Positions 17,094 through 25,215 of a stretch of 64,000 bases of DNA are shown one piece after another. The position numbers and the translations under genes are program-made. The stretch covers positions 434,001 to 498,000 of the forward strand of contig NZ_JACXYU010000001.1 in assembly GCF_014779715.1 (NCBI RefSeq), given 5' to 3'. The notes under the pieces are model-generated. The model saw only the letters and a list, made by a program, of their open reading frames with translations, was not told where the DNA came from and did not search any database. Numbering within the stretch: the stretch's first letter is position 1; each line of letters begins with the position of its first letter. Source of the stretch: Streptomyces chumphonensis (lineage in GTDB: Bacteria > Actinomycetota > Actinomycetes > Streptomycetales > Streptomycetaceae).

Positions 17094-18850
17094 TTGCCGG
17101 TCTCCTTCTCACCCTCGGAGCCGCCGGTGACGGAGCCCGCCACCACGGCTTCCTCCGCGGCGTGGTTCTGCAACTGGTCGATCGCCGCGATCTCCGGGTG
17201 GTGCAGGTCGAAGGCCGGGGACTCCGACCGCACCCGCGGCAGGGTGAGGAAGTTGTGCCGCGGCGGCGGGCAGGACGTCGCCCACTCCAGCGAGCGGCCG
17301 TACCCCCACGGGTCGTCGACCTCGATCTTCTCGCCGTACTTGGCCGTCTTCCAGATGTTGTAGAAGAACGGCAGCATCGAGGCGCCGAGGAGGAACGAGC
17401 TGATCGTCGAGATCGTGTTCAGCGCGGTGAAGCCGTCGGCCGCCAGGTAGTCGGCGTACCGGCGGGGCATGCCCTCGGCGCCGAGCCAGTGCTGCACTAG
17501 GAAGGTGCCGTGGAAGCCGACGAACAGCGTCCAGAACGTCATCTTGCCCAGGCGCTCGTCCAGCATCTTGCCGGTGAACTTCGGCCACCAGAAGTGGAAG
17601 CCGGCGAACATCGCGAACACCACGGTGCCGAACACCACGTAGTGGAAGTGGGCCACCACGAAGTAGGAGTCGGAGACGTGGAAGTCCATCGGCGGCGAGG
17701 CCAGGATGACGCCCGTCAGACCGCCGAAGAGGAACGTGATGAGGAAGCCGATGGTCCACAGCATCGGGGTCTCGAAGCTGAGCGACCCCTTCCACATCGT
17801 GCCGATCCAGTTGAAGAACTTCACGCCGGTCGGAACGGCGATGAGGAACGTCATGAAGGAGAAGAACGGCAGCAACACCCCGCCGGTGACGTACATGTGG
17901 TGCGCCCACACCGTCACCGACAGGCCCGCGATGGCGATCGTCGCGCCGATGAGGCCGACGTAGCCGAACAGCGGCTTGCGCGAGAAGACCGGGATGACCT
18001 CGGAGACGATGCCGAAGAACGGCAGCGCGATGATGTACACCTCGGGGTGGCCGAAGAACCAGAACAGGTGCTGCCACAGCAGCGCCCCGCCGTTGGCCGG
18101 GTCGAAGATGTGCGCCCCGAAGACACGGTCCACCATCAGTCCGAACAGCGCGGCGGCCAGCACCGGGAAGGCCAGCAGCACCAGCACACCGGTGAGCAGG
18201 ACGTTCCAGGTGAAGATCGGCATGCGGAACATCGTCATGCCCGGAGCGCGCATGCAGATGATCGTGGTGATGAAGTTGACCGCACCGAGGATCGTGCCGA
18301 AGCCGGAGAGCGCGAGGCCCATGATCCACATGTCGGCGCCGACACCCGGCGAGTGCTCCACGCTGGACAGCGGGGTGTAGGCGAACCAACCGAAGCTGGC
18401 GGCGCCGTTCGGCGTGAGGAAGCCGGCGACCGCGATGGAGGAGCCGAACAGGTAGAACCAGTAGGCCAGCATGTTCAGCCGCGGGAACGCCACGTCGGGC
18501 GCGCCGATCTGGAGCGGCATGATCCAGTTCGCGAAGCCCGCGAAGAGCGGGGTGGCGAACATGAGGAGCATGACCGTGCCGTGCATGGTGAACAGCTGGT
18601 TGAACTGCTCGTTCGACACCAGCTGGCTGCCGGGGCGGGCCAGCTCGGCGCGCATGACCAGGGCCATGACGCCGCCGATGATGAAGAAGACGAACGACGT
18701 GACGAGGTAGAGCGTGCCGATCGTCTTGTGGTCGGTGGTCGTCAGCCACTTGACCACGACGTTGCCGGGCTGCTTGCGCCGCACGGGCAGCTCGTTCTCA
18801 TACGAGTCGTCTGCCGCGTCGGCACCCTGAGGTTCGTTGAGGATGCTCAC
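17090..18850 (-). CDS. ctaD: Cytochrome c oxidase subunit I
   Basis: A 586-residue haem-copper oxidase subunit I with 12 membrane helices. Key motifs are the haem a ligand in [15 protein letters not shown], the Tyr-His crosslink region [14 protein letters not shown], the CuB histidine pair in [12 protein letters not shown], and the haem ligands in [14 protein letters not shown]. It reduces O2 to water and pumps protons. The GTG at 18850 overlaps the ctaC stop by 4 bp. The C-terminal tail is polar and non-conserved in appearance. Confidence 0.97.
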   Translation of the reverse strand: MSILNEPQGADAADDSYENELPVRRKQPGNVVVKWLTTTDHKTIGTLYLVTSFVFFIIGGVMALVMRAELARPGSQLVSNEQFNQLFTMHGTVMLLMFATPLFAGFANWIMPLQIGAPDVAFPRLNMLAYWFYLFGSSIAVAGFLTPNGAASFGWFAYTPLSSVEHSPGVGADMWIMGLALSGFGTILGAVNFITTIICMRAPGMTMFRMPIFTWNVLLTGVLVLLAFPVLAAALFGLMVDRVFGAHIFDPANGGALLWQHLFWFFGHPEVYIIALPFFGIVSEVIPVFSRKPLFGYVGLIGATIAIAGLSVTVWAHHMYVTGGVLLPFFSFMTFLIAVPTGVKFFNWIGTMWKGSLSFETPMLWTIGFLITFLFGGLTGVILASPPMDFHVSDSYFVVAHFHYVVFGTVVFAMFAGFHFWWPKFTGKMLDERLGKMTFWTLFVGFHGTFLVQHWLGAEGMPRRYADYLAADGFTALNTISTISSFLLGASMLPFFYNIWKTAKYGEKIEVDDPWGYGRSLEWATSCPPPRHNFLTLPRVRSESPAFDLHHPEIAAIDQLQNHAAEEAVVAGSVTGGSEGEKETGK

Positions 18851-19809
18851 GGGTTGTTCGTCTCCGCATTCTCGGCCGCTTCCGACTGCTCGATGGCCGC
18901 GGGCAGATAGCCGGTGTTGCCCTGCTCGGCCAGTTCCTCCAGGTGCTGCTGGTAGCGCTCAGGAGAGACGACCTTGACGTTGAACAGCATCCGGGCGTGG
19001 TCCGTGCCGCACAGCTCGGCGCACTTGCCCAGGAAGGTGCCCTCCTTGTTGGGGGTCACCTCGAAGACGTTGGTGTGGCCGGGGATCACGTCCTGCTTCA
19101 TCAGGAACGGCACCACCCAGAAGGAGTGGATGACGTCCCGCGACGTGAGGATGAACTGCACGGACTCGCCCTTGGGCAGCCACAGCGTGGGGCCCGGGTT
19201 GCCGGTCTGCGGGTTCCTGTCGGCCGGGGTGCCGGCGACGTGCACGCCCTCGGCACCCTCGGGGACCGCCTCCATCATCCGGTCCGGGATGCCGTTGAGT
19301 TCGGCGGCGTCCCGGTTGTCGGTGGAGACGTCGCCGTCGACGTCCTCGAGGTAGTTGAAGCCCCAGCTCCACTGGTAGCCGACCACGTTGACGACGTGGT
19401 CCGGCTTGTCCGAGGTCTCCAGCAGCTCGGACTCGTCACGCGCCGTGAAGTAGAAGAGCACCGAGACCATGATGAGCGGGACCACGGTGTACAGCGCCTC
19501 GATGGGCATGTTGTACCGGGTCTGCGTCGGCACCTGGACCTTGGTGCGGGAGCGCCGGTGGAAGATGACGCTCCACAGGATCAGGCCCCACACCAGCACG
19601 CCTACGGCGAGCGCGGCGGCCCAGGACCCCTGCCACAGGGAGAGGATGCGCGGCGCCTCCTCCGTGACGGGGGTGGGCATGCCGAGGCGGGGGAGGTCCT
19701 CTGAAGTGCAACCGGTGGCGGTCGCCAGGACCAGGGCCGCGGTCAGCGCCGGCGGCAGCATCCGCCGCATCGGGCGCCGCGACGAGCGGTCGGAGCCGTT
19801 GGGACTCAC
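18847..19809 (-). CDS. ctaC: Cytochrome c oxidase subunit II (lipoprotein)
   Basis: A 320-residue subunit II starting at a GTG (19809) with GGAAGG 6 nt upstream. The longer upstream frame lacks coding character. It has a signal peptide with lipobox ATGC (Cys34), two membrane helices (about 55-78 and 103-121) and a periplasmic cupredoxin domain. The CuA ligands are the His in [11 protein letters not shown] and the cluster [12 protein letters not shown]. It accepts electrons from QcrC. It heads ctaC-ctaD-ctaF. An inverted repeat lies on its promoter region (19886-19917). Confidence 0.96.
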   Translation of the reverse strand: MSPNGSDRSSRRPMRRMLPPALTAALVLATATGCTSEDLPRLGMPTPVTEEAPRILSLWQGSWAAALAVGVLVWGLILWSVIFHRRSRTKVQVPTQTRYNMPIEALYTVVPLIMVSVLFYFTARDESELLETSDKPDHVVNVVGYQWSWGFNYLEDVDGDVSTDNRDAAELNGIPDRMMEAVPEGAEGVHVAGTPADRNPQTGNPGPTLWLPKGESVQFILTSRDVIHSFWVVPFLMKQDVIPGHTNVFEVTPNKEGTFLGKCAELCGTDHARMLFNVKVVSPERYQQHLEELAEQGNTGYLPAAIEQSEAAENAETNNP

Positions 19810-19885
19810 GTAGCGCCTTCCCGAGAGTCTCGCCCGCTCAGCCGGGCGCGGACCTGGGTGACCGGGCTCCGGCCCTGGTGCGGGC

Positions 19886-19917
19886 AGGGTTTGGATGTTT
19901 ATGCGGACCAAACCCTA
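19886..19917 (-). promoter_or_regulatory. Inverted repeat overlapping a TAGGGT -10 upstream of ctaC
   Basis: AGGGTTTGG (19886-19894) and CCAAACCCT (19908-19916) form a perfect 9-bp inverted repeat with a 13-bp spacer, symmetric on both strands. On the minus strand the same bases create TAGGGT at 19917-19912, about 100 bp before the ctaC start. It may be an operator for the oxidase operon (and for the divergent gene at 20040) or a hairpin at the transcript start. No matching regulator motif is known to me. Confidence 0.5.
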
Positions 19918-20039
19918 CTGGACACGATCTGAGCCCGTGCGGGGAGGGGGGCTAACGCGCCGACCCGCCGTCCGATGGGGTGGAATGCCCCGGTCCGCCG
20001 GAGCGCGGAGGCCGCGCCGGGACGCGCTAGCGTTCCCCT

Positions 20040-21473
20040 GTGCCCTACTTCGACGCCGCCTCCGCCGCCCCCCTGCACCCCCTGGCCCGGCAGGCCCTGC
20101 TGGCCGCGCTGGACGAGGGCTGGGCCGACCCGGCCCGGCTGCACCGCGAGGGACGCCGGGCGCGTCTGCTGCTGGACGCCGCCCGCGAGACGGCCGCCGA
20201 GGCCGTGGGCTGCCGTCCCGACGAGCTGGTCTTCACCCCTTCGGGCACGCACGCGCTGCACACCGCCGTCGCCGGCGCGTTGGCCGGACGGCGCCGGGTG
20301 GGCCGGCACCTGGTGGTCTCGGCGGTCGAGCACTCGGCGGTGCTGCACGCCGCCGCCCACCACGAGGCGGCGGGCGGCACGGTCGCCGAGGTGCCGGTCG
20401 ACCGCACCGGGCGCGTCGTGGCCGAGGAGTTCGCGGAATTGCTCCGCACGGGTGGCCCCACTGCTCCGTCGGAGGGCCGCGGCACCGCCGGGGGGCCGGC
20501 GTCCGGCGGCGGGGCCACCGCGCTGGCCTGCCTCCAGTCCGCCAACCACGAGGTGGGGACCGTGCAGCCGGTCGGGGACGTGGCCGCCGCCTGCCGCGAG
20601 GCGGGCGTACCGCTGCTCGTCGACGCCGCCCAGTCCCTGCCGTGGGGTCAGGTCGGCGGGGAGTGGTCGATGCTGGCGGCCAGCGCCCACAAGTGGGGCG
20701 GGCCGAGCGGGGTGGGGCTGCTCGCGGTGCGCAAGGGCGTCCGCTTCGCGCCGCAGGGCCCGGGTGACGAACGCGAGTCGGGTCGCTCGCCCGGCTTCGA
20801 GAACCTGCCGGCGATCGTCGCCGCCGCCGCGTCCCTGCGGGCCGTCCAGGCCGAGGCGGCGGCCGAGGCCGAGCGGCTGCGTCCGCTGGTGGACCGCGTC
20901 CGGCGGGTCGTGCCGGAGGCGGTGCCGGACGTCGAGGTGGTCGGCGACCCGCTGCGGCGGCTGCCCCACCTCGTCACCTTCTCCTGCCTCTACGCCGACG
21001 GGGAGGCGCTGCTCCACGCGCTCGACGCCGTCGGGTTCTCCGTCTCCTCCGGGTCCTCGTGCACGTCCAGCACCCTGACGCCCAGCCACGTGCTGCGGGC
21101 CATGGGCGTGCTGTCGGAGGGGAACGTCCGGCTCTCACTCCCCCGGGGGACGACGGCACGGGAGGTGGACGCCTTCCTCGACGCCCTGCCCGGGGTCGTC
21201 CGCTCGGTGCGGGGCCACCTCGCGCCCCACGAGGCCGGGCCGGAGCGGGCGCACGGCGAAGCGGACTCCCTCACGGTGGACGCGCTCGGCAAGCGCTGCC
21301 CGATCCCGGTGATCGAGCTGGCGAAGGTCATCGACCGGGTGCCGGTCGGCGGCGTGGTCACCGTGCTCTCGGACGACGAGGCCGCCGGCCTGGACATCCC
21401 CGCCTGGTGCCACATGCGGGACCAGGAGTACCTGGGCGCCGAGGGCACGGCCTACCGGGTCCGCCGCCGCTAG
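20040..21473 (+). CDS. Cysteine desulfurase fused to a TusA sulfur-carrier domain
   Basis: A 477-residue fusion. Residues 1-375 are an IscS/NifS-type desulfurase with PLP lysine K218 (ASAHKWGGPSG), HSAVLHAAAHHE near 98 and an active-site loop Cys341 in SSGSSCTSSTLTPSHVLRAMG. Residues about 405-477 are a TusA domain with the persulfide-carrying Cys420 in DALGKRCPIPVIELAK. Sulfur taken from cysteine can be passed to the carrier within one polypeptide, for tRNA thiolation, cofactor or Fe-S synthesis (inferred). The start is a GTG at 20040; an A/G/T-poor linker of about 25 residues near 137-160 looks inserted and Gly-rich. It is divergent from ctaC. Such fusions are common in streptomycetes. Confidence 0.9.
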   Translation: MPYFDAASAAPLHPLARQALLAALDEGWADPARLHREGRRARLLLDAARETAAEAVGCRPDELVFTPSGTHALHTAVAGALAGRRRVGRHLVVSAVEHSAVLHAAAHHEAAGGTVAEVPVDRTGRVVAEEFAELLRTGGPTAPSEGRGTAGGPASGGGATALACLQSANHEVGTVQPVGDVAAACREAGVPLLVDAAQSLPWGQVGGEWSMLAASAHKWGGPSGVGLLAVRKGVRFAPQGPGDERESGRSPGFENLPAIVAAAASLRAVQAEAAAEAERLRPLVDRVRRVVPEAVPDVEVVGDPLRRLPHLVTFSCLYADGEALLHALDAVGFSVSSGSSCTSSTLTPSHVLRAMGVLSEGNVRLSLPRGTTAREVDAFLDALPGVVRSVRGHLAPHEAGPERAHGEADSLTVDALGKRCPIPVIELAKVIDRVPVGGVVTVLSDDEAAGLDIPAWCHMRDQEYLGAEGTAYRVRRR

Positions 21474-21502
21474 CAACGGCGGACCGGGCGGACCGGCCGG
21501 CG

Positions 21503-22477
21503 TCAGCGGATGTGGGCCTGGACCTCGGCGGCGGCGTCCGCCCCGTAGGCCTTGGTGAAACGCTCCATGAAGTGGCTGCGGCTGAGGGCGTACTCCTGCG
21601 TGCCGACGGTCTCGATGACGAGCGTCGCGAGCATGCAGCCGACCTGGGCCGACCGCTCCAGGCTGACGCCCCAGGCGAGGCCGGAGAGGAAGCCGGCGCG
21701 GAAGGCGTCGCCCACGCCCGTCGGGTCGGCCTTCTTCTCTTCCTCCGGGCAGCCGACCTCGATCACGGGCTCGCCCGCGCGCTCGATCCGCACCCCGCGC
21801 GCGCCGAGCGTGGTGACGCGGGTGCCGACGCGGGACAGCACCTCGTCCGCCGACCAGCCCGTCTTCCGCTCGATGAGCGCCGTCTCGTACTCGTTGGCGA
21901 AGAGGTAGGCGGCGCCGTCGGTGAGGTCGCGGATCTCCTCGCCCTCCATCCGGGCGAGCTGCTGCGAGTAGTCGGCGGCGAAGGGGATGTCCCGGCTGCG
22001 GCACTCCTCGGTGTGCCGGAACATCGCCTCGGGGTCGTCCGCGCCGATGTGCACGAGGTCCAGCGCACCGACCCGGTCGACCACGGACTGGAGCTCGATG
22101 AGGCGGGCCTCGCTCATCGCCCCGGTGTAGAAGGAGCCGATCTGGTTGTGGTCCGTGTCGGTGGTGCAGACGAACCGGGCGGTGTGCAGCACGTCGGAGA
22201 TGCGCACGGAGCCGGTGTCGACGCCGTGCCGGTCCAGCCAGGAGCGGTACTCGGCGAAGTCCCCTCCGGCGGCGCCGACGAGCACCGGGCGGGCCCCGAG
22301 CTGGCCCATGCCGAAGCAGATGTTGGCGGCGACGCCGCCCCGGCGCACGTCGAGGGTGTCGACGAGGAACGACAGCGAGACGGTGTGCAGCTGGTCCGCG
22401 ACCAGCTGGTCCGCGAAGCGGCCGGGGAACGTCATCAGGTGATCGGTGGCGATGGAACCGGAGACGGCGATGCGCAC
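21503..22477 (-). CDS. PfkB-family sugar/nucleoside kinase, adenosine kinase-like
   Basis: A 324-residue ribokinase-fold kinase. The N-terminus MRIAVSGSIATDHLMTFPG and RRGGVAANICFGMGQLG give PfkB signature 1, and DPTGVGDAFRAGFLSGLAWG gives signature 2 with its catalytic Asp. Length and gene position match mycobacterial adenosine kinase (AdoK, Rv2202c, 324 aa, from memory), so phosphorylation of adenosine or a related nucleoside is most likely. Ribokinase or fructokinase activity cannot be excluded from sequence alone. It converges with the desulfurase-TusA gene. Confidence 0.85.
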   Translation of the reverse strand: MRIAVSGSIATDHLMTFPGRFADQLVADQLHTVSLSFLVDTLDVRRGGVAANICFGMGQLGARPVLVGAAGGDFAEYRSWLDRHGVDTGSVRISDVLHTARFVCTTDTDHNQIGSFYTGAMSEARLIELQSVVDRVGALDLVHIGADDPEAMFRHTEECRSRDIPFAADYSQQLARMEGEEIRDLTDGAAYLFANEYETALIERKTGWSADEVLSRVGTRVTTLGARGVRIERAGEPVIEVGCPEEEKKADPTGVGDAFRAGFLSGLAWGVSLERSAQVGCMLATLVIETVGTQEYALSRSHFMERFTKAYGADAAAEVQAHIR

Positions 22478-22589
22478 GGCGGGCTGCTCCTGTCGGGGCG
22501 GAGGCGTAAGGACGGCAGACTCACGCTACCCGTTCGAGCGAACATCGCGGCACGTGTACCTACCGGCGGTTACTACCCGAAAGTAGGTC

Positions 22590-22618
22590 TTACTCGGCGG
22601 TGGATCCCTCGCTAACGT
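22590..22618 (+). promoter_or_regulatory. Putative promoter giving a leaderless start at 22625
   Basis: TTACTC (22590-22595), 17 bp, then TAACGT (22613-22618) precede the ATG at 22625 by only 6 bp. This is the geometry of leaderless mRNAs, which are common in streptomycetes, and no Shine-Dalgarno sequence precedes the ATG. Confidence 0.4.
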
Positions 22619-22624
22619 CGACCC

Positions 22625-22840
22625 ATGACCCACGACAGCGGTGCCTCCACGACCACCGGCTCCCCCGAGCCGGAATCCCTCGACGAGCTGCGCGGCGACT
22701 GCGCCCGCATGGCCGGGCGCTGGACCTCCGGCACCAAGGCGTCCGTCCGCACCCGTGCGGCGGCCGAGCCGCTGCACGGCGTCCGGGTGCCCGACCGGTC
22801 CACCCGACTCGTGGAGGGCATGTCCGACTACGGGGACTGA
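22625..22840 (+). CDS. Small hypothetical protein (71 aa)
   Basis: An unrecognised 71-residue hydrophilic protein with almost exclusively G/C third positions, which supports real coding. Visible features are an acidic Ser/Thr/Pro N-terminus, one Cys (GDCARMAGRWTSG), a basic middle (KASVRTRAAAEPLHG) and a C-terminal VPDRSTRLVEGMSDYGD. There is no signal peptide or membrane segment. It is probably translated leaderless from the ATG at 22625. It precedes the 487-residue membrane-anchored protein gene by 89 bp on the same strand, so the two may be functionally related. Confidence 0.6.
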   Translation: MTHDSGASTTTGSPEPESLDELRGDCARMAGRWTSGTKASVRTRAAAEPLHGVRVPDRSTRLVEGMSDYGD

Positions 22841-22929
22841 CCCCCGGCACGACACGTGCACGGAACCGGAAGCGCTCCCGCCCCGTCCCATCCGCGTCAG
22901 CACGACGGCGACGCCGAAGGAGCGATGCG

Positions 22930-24393
22930 GTGAGCACGGTGGAGACGGGCCCGCGGGCGGACGACGCACCGGTCGGCCCCGGCCGCGGACGGCTGGCCGC
23001 CCTCGCGGTCACGGTCGCCGTCCTGCTGGCCGGGGGCGGCACCCTCGTGGCCGTCGGCGACGGCGGGCGCGGTGAGCGCGGGACGCCGGACGCCGCCGCG
23101 CCGGGCGACGCCGATCCCCTGGTGCTGGACGCCTACCCGGCGCGGGAGTCGGCGGAGCGGGTCCCCGCGTACCGCGCCGAGGGCGACCTGCCCGACGGGC
23201 CGGACCGCGCGGCCGTGTACCGCACCGACGACAGCGCGGACGAGGAGACCGTGACCGCGCTGGCGCGTGCGCTCGGCATCACCGCGCAGCCGCGCCGGCA
23301 GGACGGCGCGTGGGTCGCCGCCGACGGCACCGACGGCATGGGTCCCGCGCTGCGGGTCGCGGCGAGCGACGGGGCGGCCTGGTCGTTCGTCCACTACGCG
23401 GCGCCGAGCGACGACCTGGGCGGGCCGCCCGAGGGCGGACGGGAGCCGGATGCGCCGCCGTTCGACGGTGACGCCCGGCCCGGGAGGGCGCCCGCCGCGC
23501 CGATCACCCCTCCGGTCACGAAGGAGGAGGCCGAGGAGATCGCCGCGCCCGTCCTGGAGGCCGCCGGCGTGGCCGGGGGTGCCACCGACGCCGGGGAGAC
23601 GACGGGGTCGCTGCGCACGGTGGGCGTCGACCCGGCCGTCCGGGACCTGCCCACACAGGGCCGCCGGACCACGGTCACGGTCGGGGCGGACGGCCGGGTG
23701 GTCCGGGCGGCCGGGCACCTGGGCGCCGCCGAGCCGCTGGCCACCTACCCGGTCATGGACGCCGCCGAGACGCTCCGGGTGATGAGCGCACGCGGGGTGC
23801 CCACGACCGTCCACTGCGTCACGGCGCCGTGCCCCGCGCAGCCGGTGCGACCGCCGGGCGGCGAGGAGGAGCCGGTCGTCACCGGCGCCACGTTCGGGCT
23901 GAGTGCCCAGCTCTCGCGGGGGCGGACGGTGCTGGTGCCGTCCTGGCTGTTCCGGCTCGCGGAGGGGGGCGGGGACGGCCGCACGCTCGCCTTCCCCGCG
24001 CTGGACCCGGCGGACGTGACCACCGGGCACGCGGCCCCCGTCGATCCGGCCGCGCCGGGGCGCCCCGACGACGCCACGTCCACGCCCGCCGAGCCCGGCC
24101 GGGCGGACCCGGAACCGGCCGACCCGCCCCGGGCGGGCCTGGCGGTGGATGCCTACGCGGCCTCGGACCGCGAGCTGACCGTGCGCTTCACGGGGGGCGT
24201 GTGCGGCACGTACTCCGGGGTCGCGCGGGAGACGGGCGGCGAGGTGCGCGTGAGCGTGGCGGAGGAGCCGGACGACTCGGGACGACCGTGCATCATGCTC
24301 GCCCAGGAGATGAGCGTGGACATCGCACTGGAGAAGCCGGTCGGGGACCGGAGGGTCGTGGACGCGGAGGGTGATCCCGTGCCGCGCCGCTGA
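22930..24393 (+). CDS. Membrane-anchored extracytoplasmic protein of unknown function
   Basis: A 487-residue protein with a short cytosolic N-terminus and one membrane segment (about residues 20-41, LAALAVTVAVLLAGGG). A long extracytoplasmic part is rich in Gly, Ala, Pro and Asp. Two Cys pairs are visible (VHCVTAPCPAQ near 296-301, and the VCGTYSG and RPCIML cysteines near the C-terminus), suggesting disulfides. A Pro/Ala/Asp linker (about 355-400) separates the last domain. I cannot name the family. The GTG at 22930 has AAGGAG 7 nt upstream. The architecture resembles streptomycete putative membrane proteins that follow sigma factors, but no sigma gene is here. Confidence 0.8.
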   Translation: MSTVETGPRADDAPVGPGRGRLAALAVTVAVLLAGGGTLVAVGDGGRGERGTPDAAAPGDADPLVLDAYPARESAERVPAYRAEGDLPDGPDRAAVYRTDDSADEETVTALARALGITAQPRRQDGAWVAADGTDGMGPALRVAASDGAAWSFVHYAAPSDDLGGPPEGGREPDAPPFDGDARPGRAPAAPITPPVTKEEAEEIAAPVLEAAGVAGGATDAGETTGSLRTVGVDPAVRDLPTQGRRTTVTVGADGRVVRAAGHLGAAEPLATYPVMDAAETLRVMSARGVPTTVHCVTAPCPAQPVRPPGGEEEPVVTGATFGLSAQLSRGRTVLVPSWLFRLAEGGGDGRTLAFPALDPADVTTGHAAPVDPAAPGRPDDATSTPAEPGRADPEPADPPRAGLAVDAYAASDRELTVRFTGGVCGTYSGVARETGGEVRVSVAEEPDDSGRPCIMLAQEMSVDIALEKPVGDRRVVDAEGDPVPRR

Positions 24394-24427
24394 GCCGTCC
24401 GACGCCCTCCTTGAGCGGGCGCGGACG

Positions 24428-24473
24428 CACGAAGGGCGGTGCCCCTCCCGTGGGAGGGGCACCGCCCTTCGTG
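24428..24473. terminator. Bidirectional 22-bp terminator hairpin
   Basis: The arms 24428-24449 and 24452-24473 are perfectly complementary over 22 bp with a minimal loop. They lie between the convergent membrane-protein and erpA-type genes. Confidence 0.88.
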
Positions 24474-24505
24474 TCCTGCCGACGCGGCCGCGGTGCGGCT
24501 CGGGC

Positions 24506-24862
24506 TCAGCTGAAGGAGTCGCCGCAGGCGCAGGAGCCGGTGGCGTTGGGGTTGTCGATGGTGAAGCCCTGCTTCTCGATGGTGTCGACGAAGTCGATCG
24601 AGGCACCGCCGAGGTAGGGGGCGCTCATGCGGTCGGTCACGACCTTCACCCCGTCGAAGTCCTTGACGACGTCTCCGTCGAGCGAGCGCTCGTCGAAGAA
24701 GAGCTGGTACCGCAGACCGGAGCAGCCACCCGGCTGAACAGCGACGCGCAGCGCCAGATCGTCCCGGCCCTCCTGCTCCAGCAGGCCCTTGACCTTCGCC
24801 GCGGCGGCGTCGGACAGGATGATGCCGTCAGTCGTCGTAGCGGTCTCGTCCGATACGGACAT
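24506..24862 (-). CDS. erpA: ErpA/HesB-type iron-sulfur cluster insertion protein
   Basis: A 118-residue A-type carrier. The three cluster-binding cysteines are C47 (QPGGCSGLRYQLFFDE) and C111/C113 in GSCACGDSFS, and the family's DPxSAPYLGGASIDFVD-like segment is present (DRMSAPYLGGASIDFVD). It accepts Fe-S clusters from a scaffold and delivers them to apo-enzymes in the cytoplasm. The ATG at 24862 has GGGAGAG upstream. The divergent neighbour is nadA, whose product needs a 4Fe-4S cluster, and a desulfurase lies 4 kb away, so a delivery route is plausible. Confidence 0.92.
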   Translation of the reverse strand: MSVSDETATTTDGIILSDAAAAKVKGLLEQEGRDDLALRVAVQPGGCSGLRYQLFFDERSLDGDVVKDFDGVKVVTDRMSAPYLGGASIDFVDTIEKQGFTIDNPNATGSCACGDSFS

Positions 24863-25068
24863 CTGCTTCTCTCCCGGGTTGTACGGACTGCTCTGCCACC
24901 TGGGGAACAGGCGGGCCCCCGGATTCATTCCGGTGCCGGGGTCGTTCTTGTTCCGCTTATTCCGCCTTCATGCTCGCACACCGCAGGGGGGACGGTCACG
25001 GTCGTGCGGGGAGCGGACGCCGATCGGGGCGGGGTGTGCGTCACATCGCGGGGCCGGGCATCGTCACC

Positions 25069-25097
25069 CTGACGCGAAGGAGCTATCATAATAACGT
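25069..25097 (+). promoter_or_regulatory. Putative nadA promoter
   Basis: CTGACG (25069-25074), 17 bp, TAACGT (25092-25097) lie about 120 bp before the nadA GTG. TGACG at 25070 and CGTCA at 25095 also form a loose inverted repeat across the promoter. The rest of the 353-bp erpA-nadA gap shows no gene. An out-of-frame ATG at 25125 runs into nadA and is not accepted. Confidence 0.45.
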
Positions 25098-25215
25098 CAG
25101 ATAGACGAGAAACGGTGAAGTGACATGAGCCTCCCCCTCCCGGGGGCCGCTCTGAGCCAAGGGTGCGTGCCGTCAGCTTCCGAGGCGCCCGGTTTCGCCA
25201 AGAGGAGTGAACAAC

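Noticed and set aside
25070..25099. TGACG...CGTCA repeat at nadA as an NAD-repressor operator
   Set aside because: The arms are only 5 bp with a 20-bp spacer and coincide with promoter hexamers, so chance is likely.
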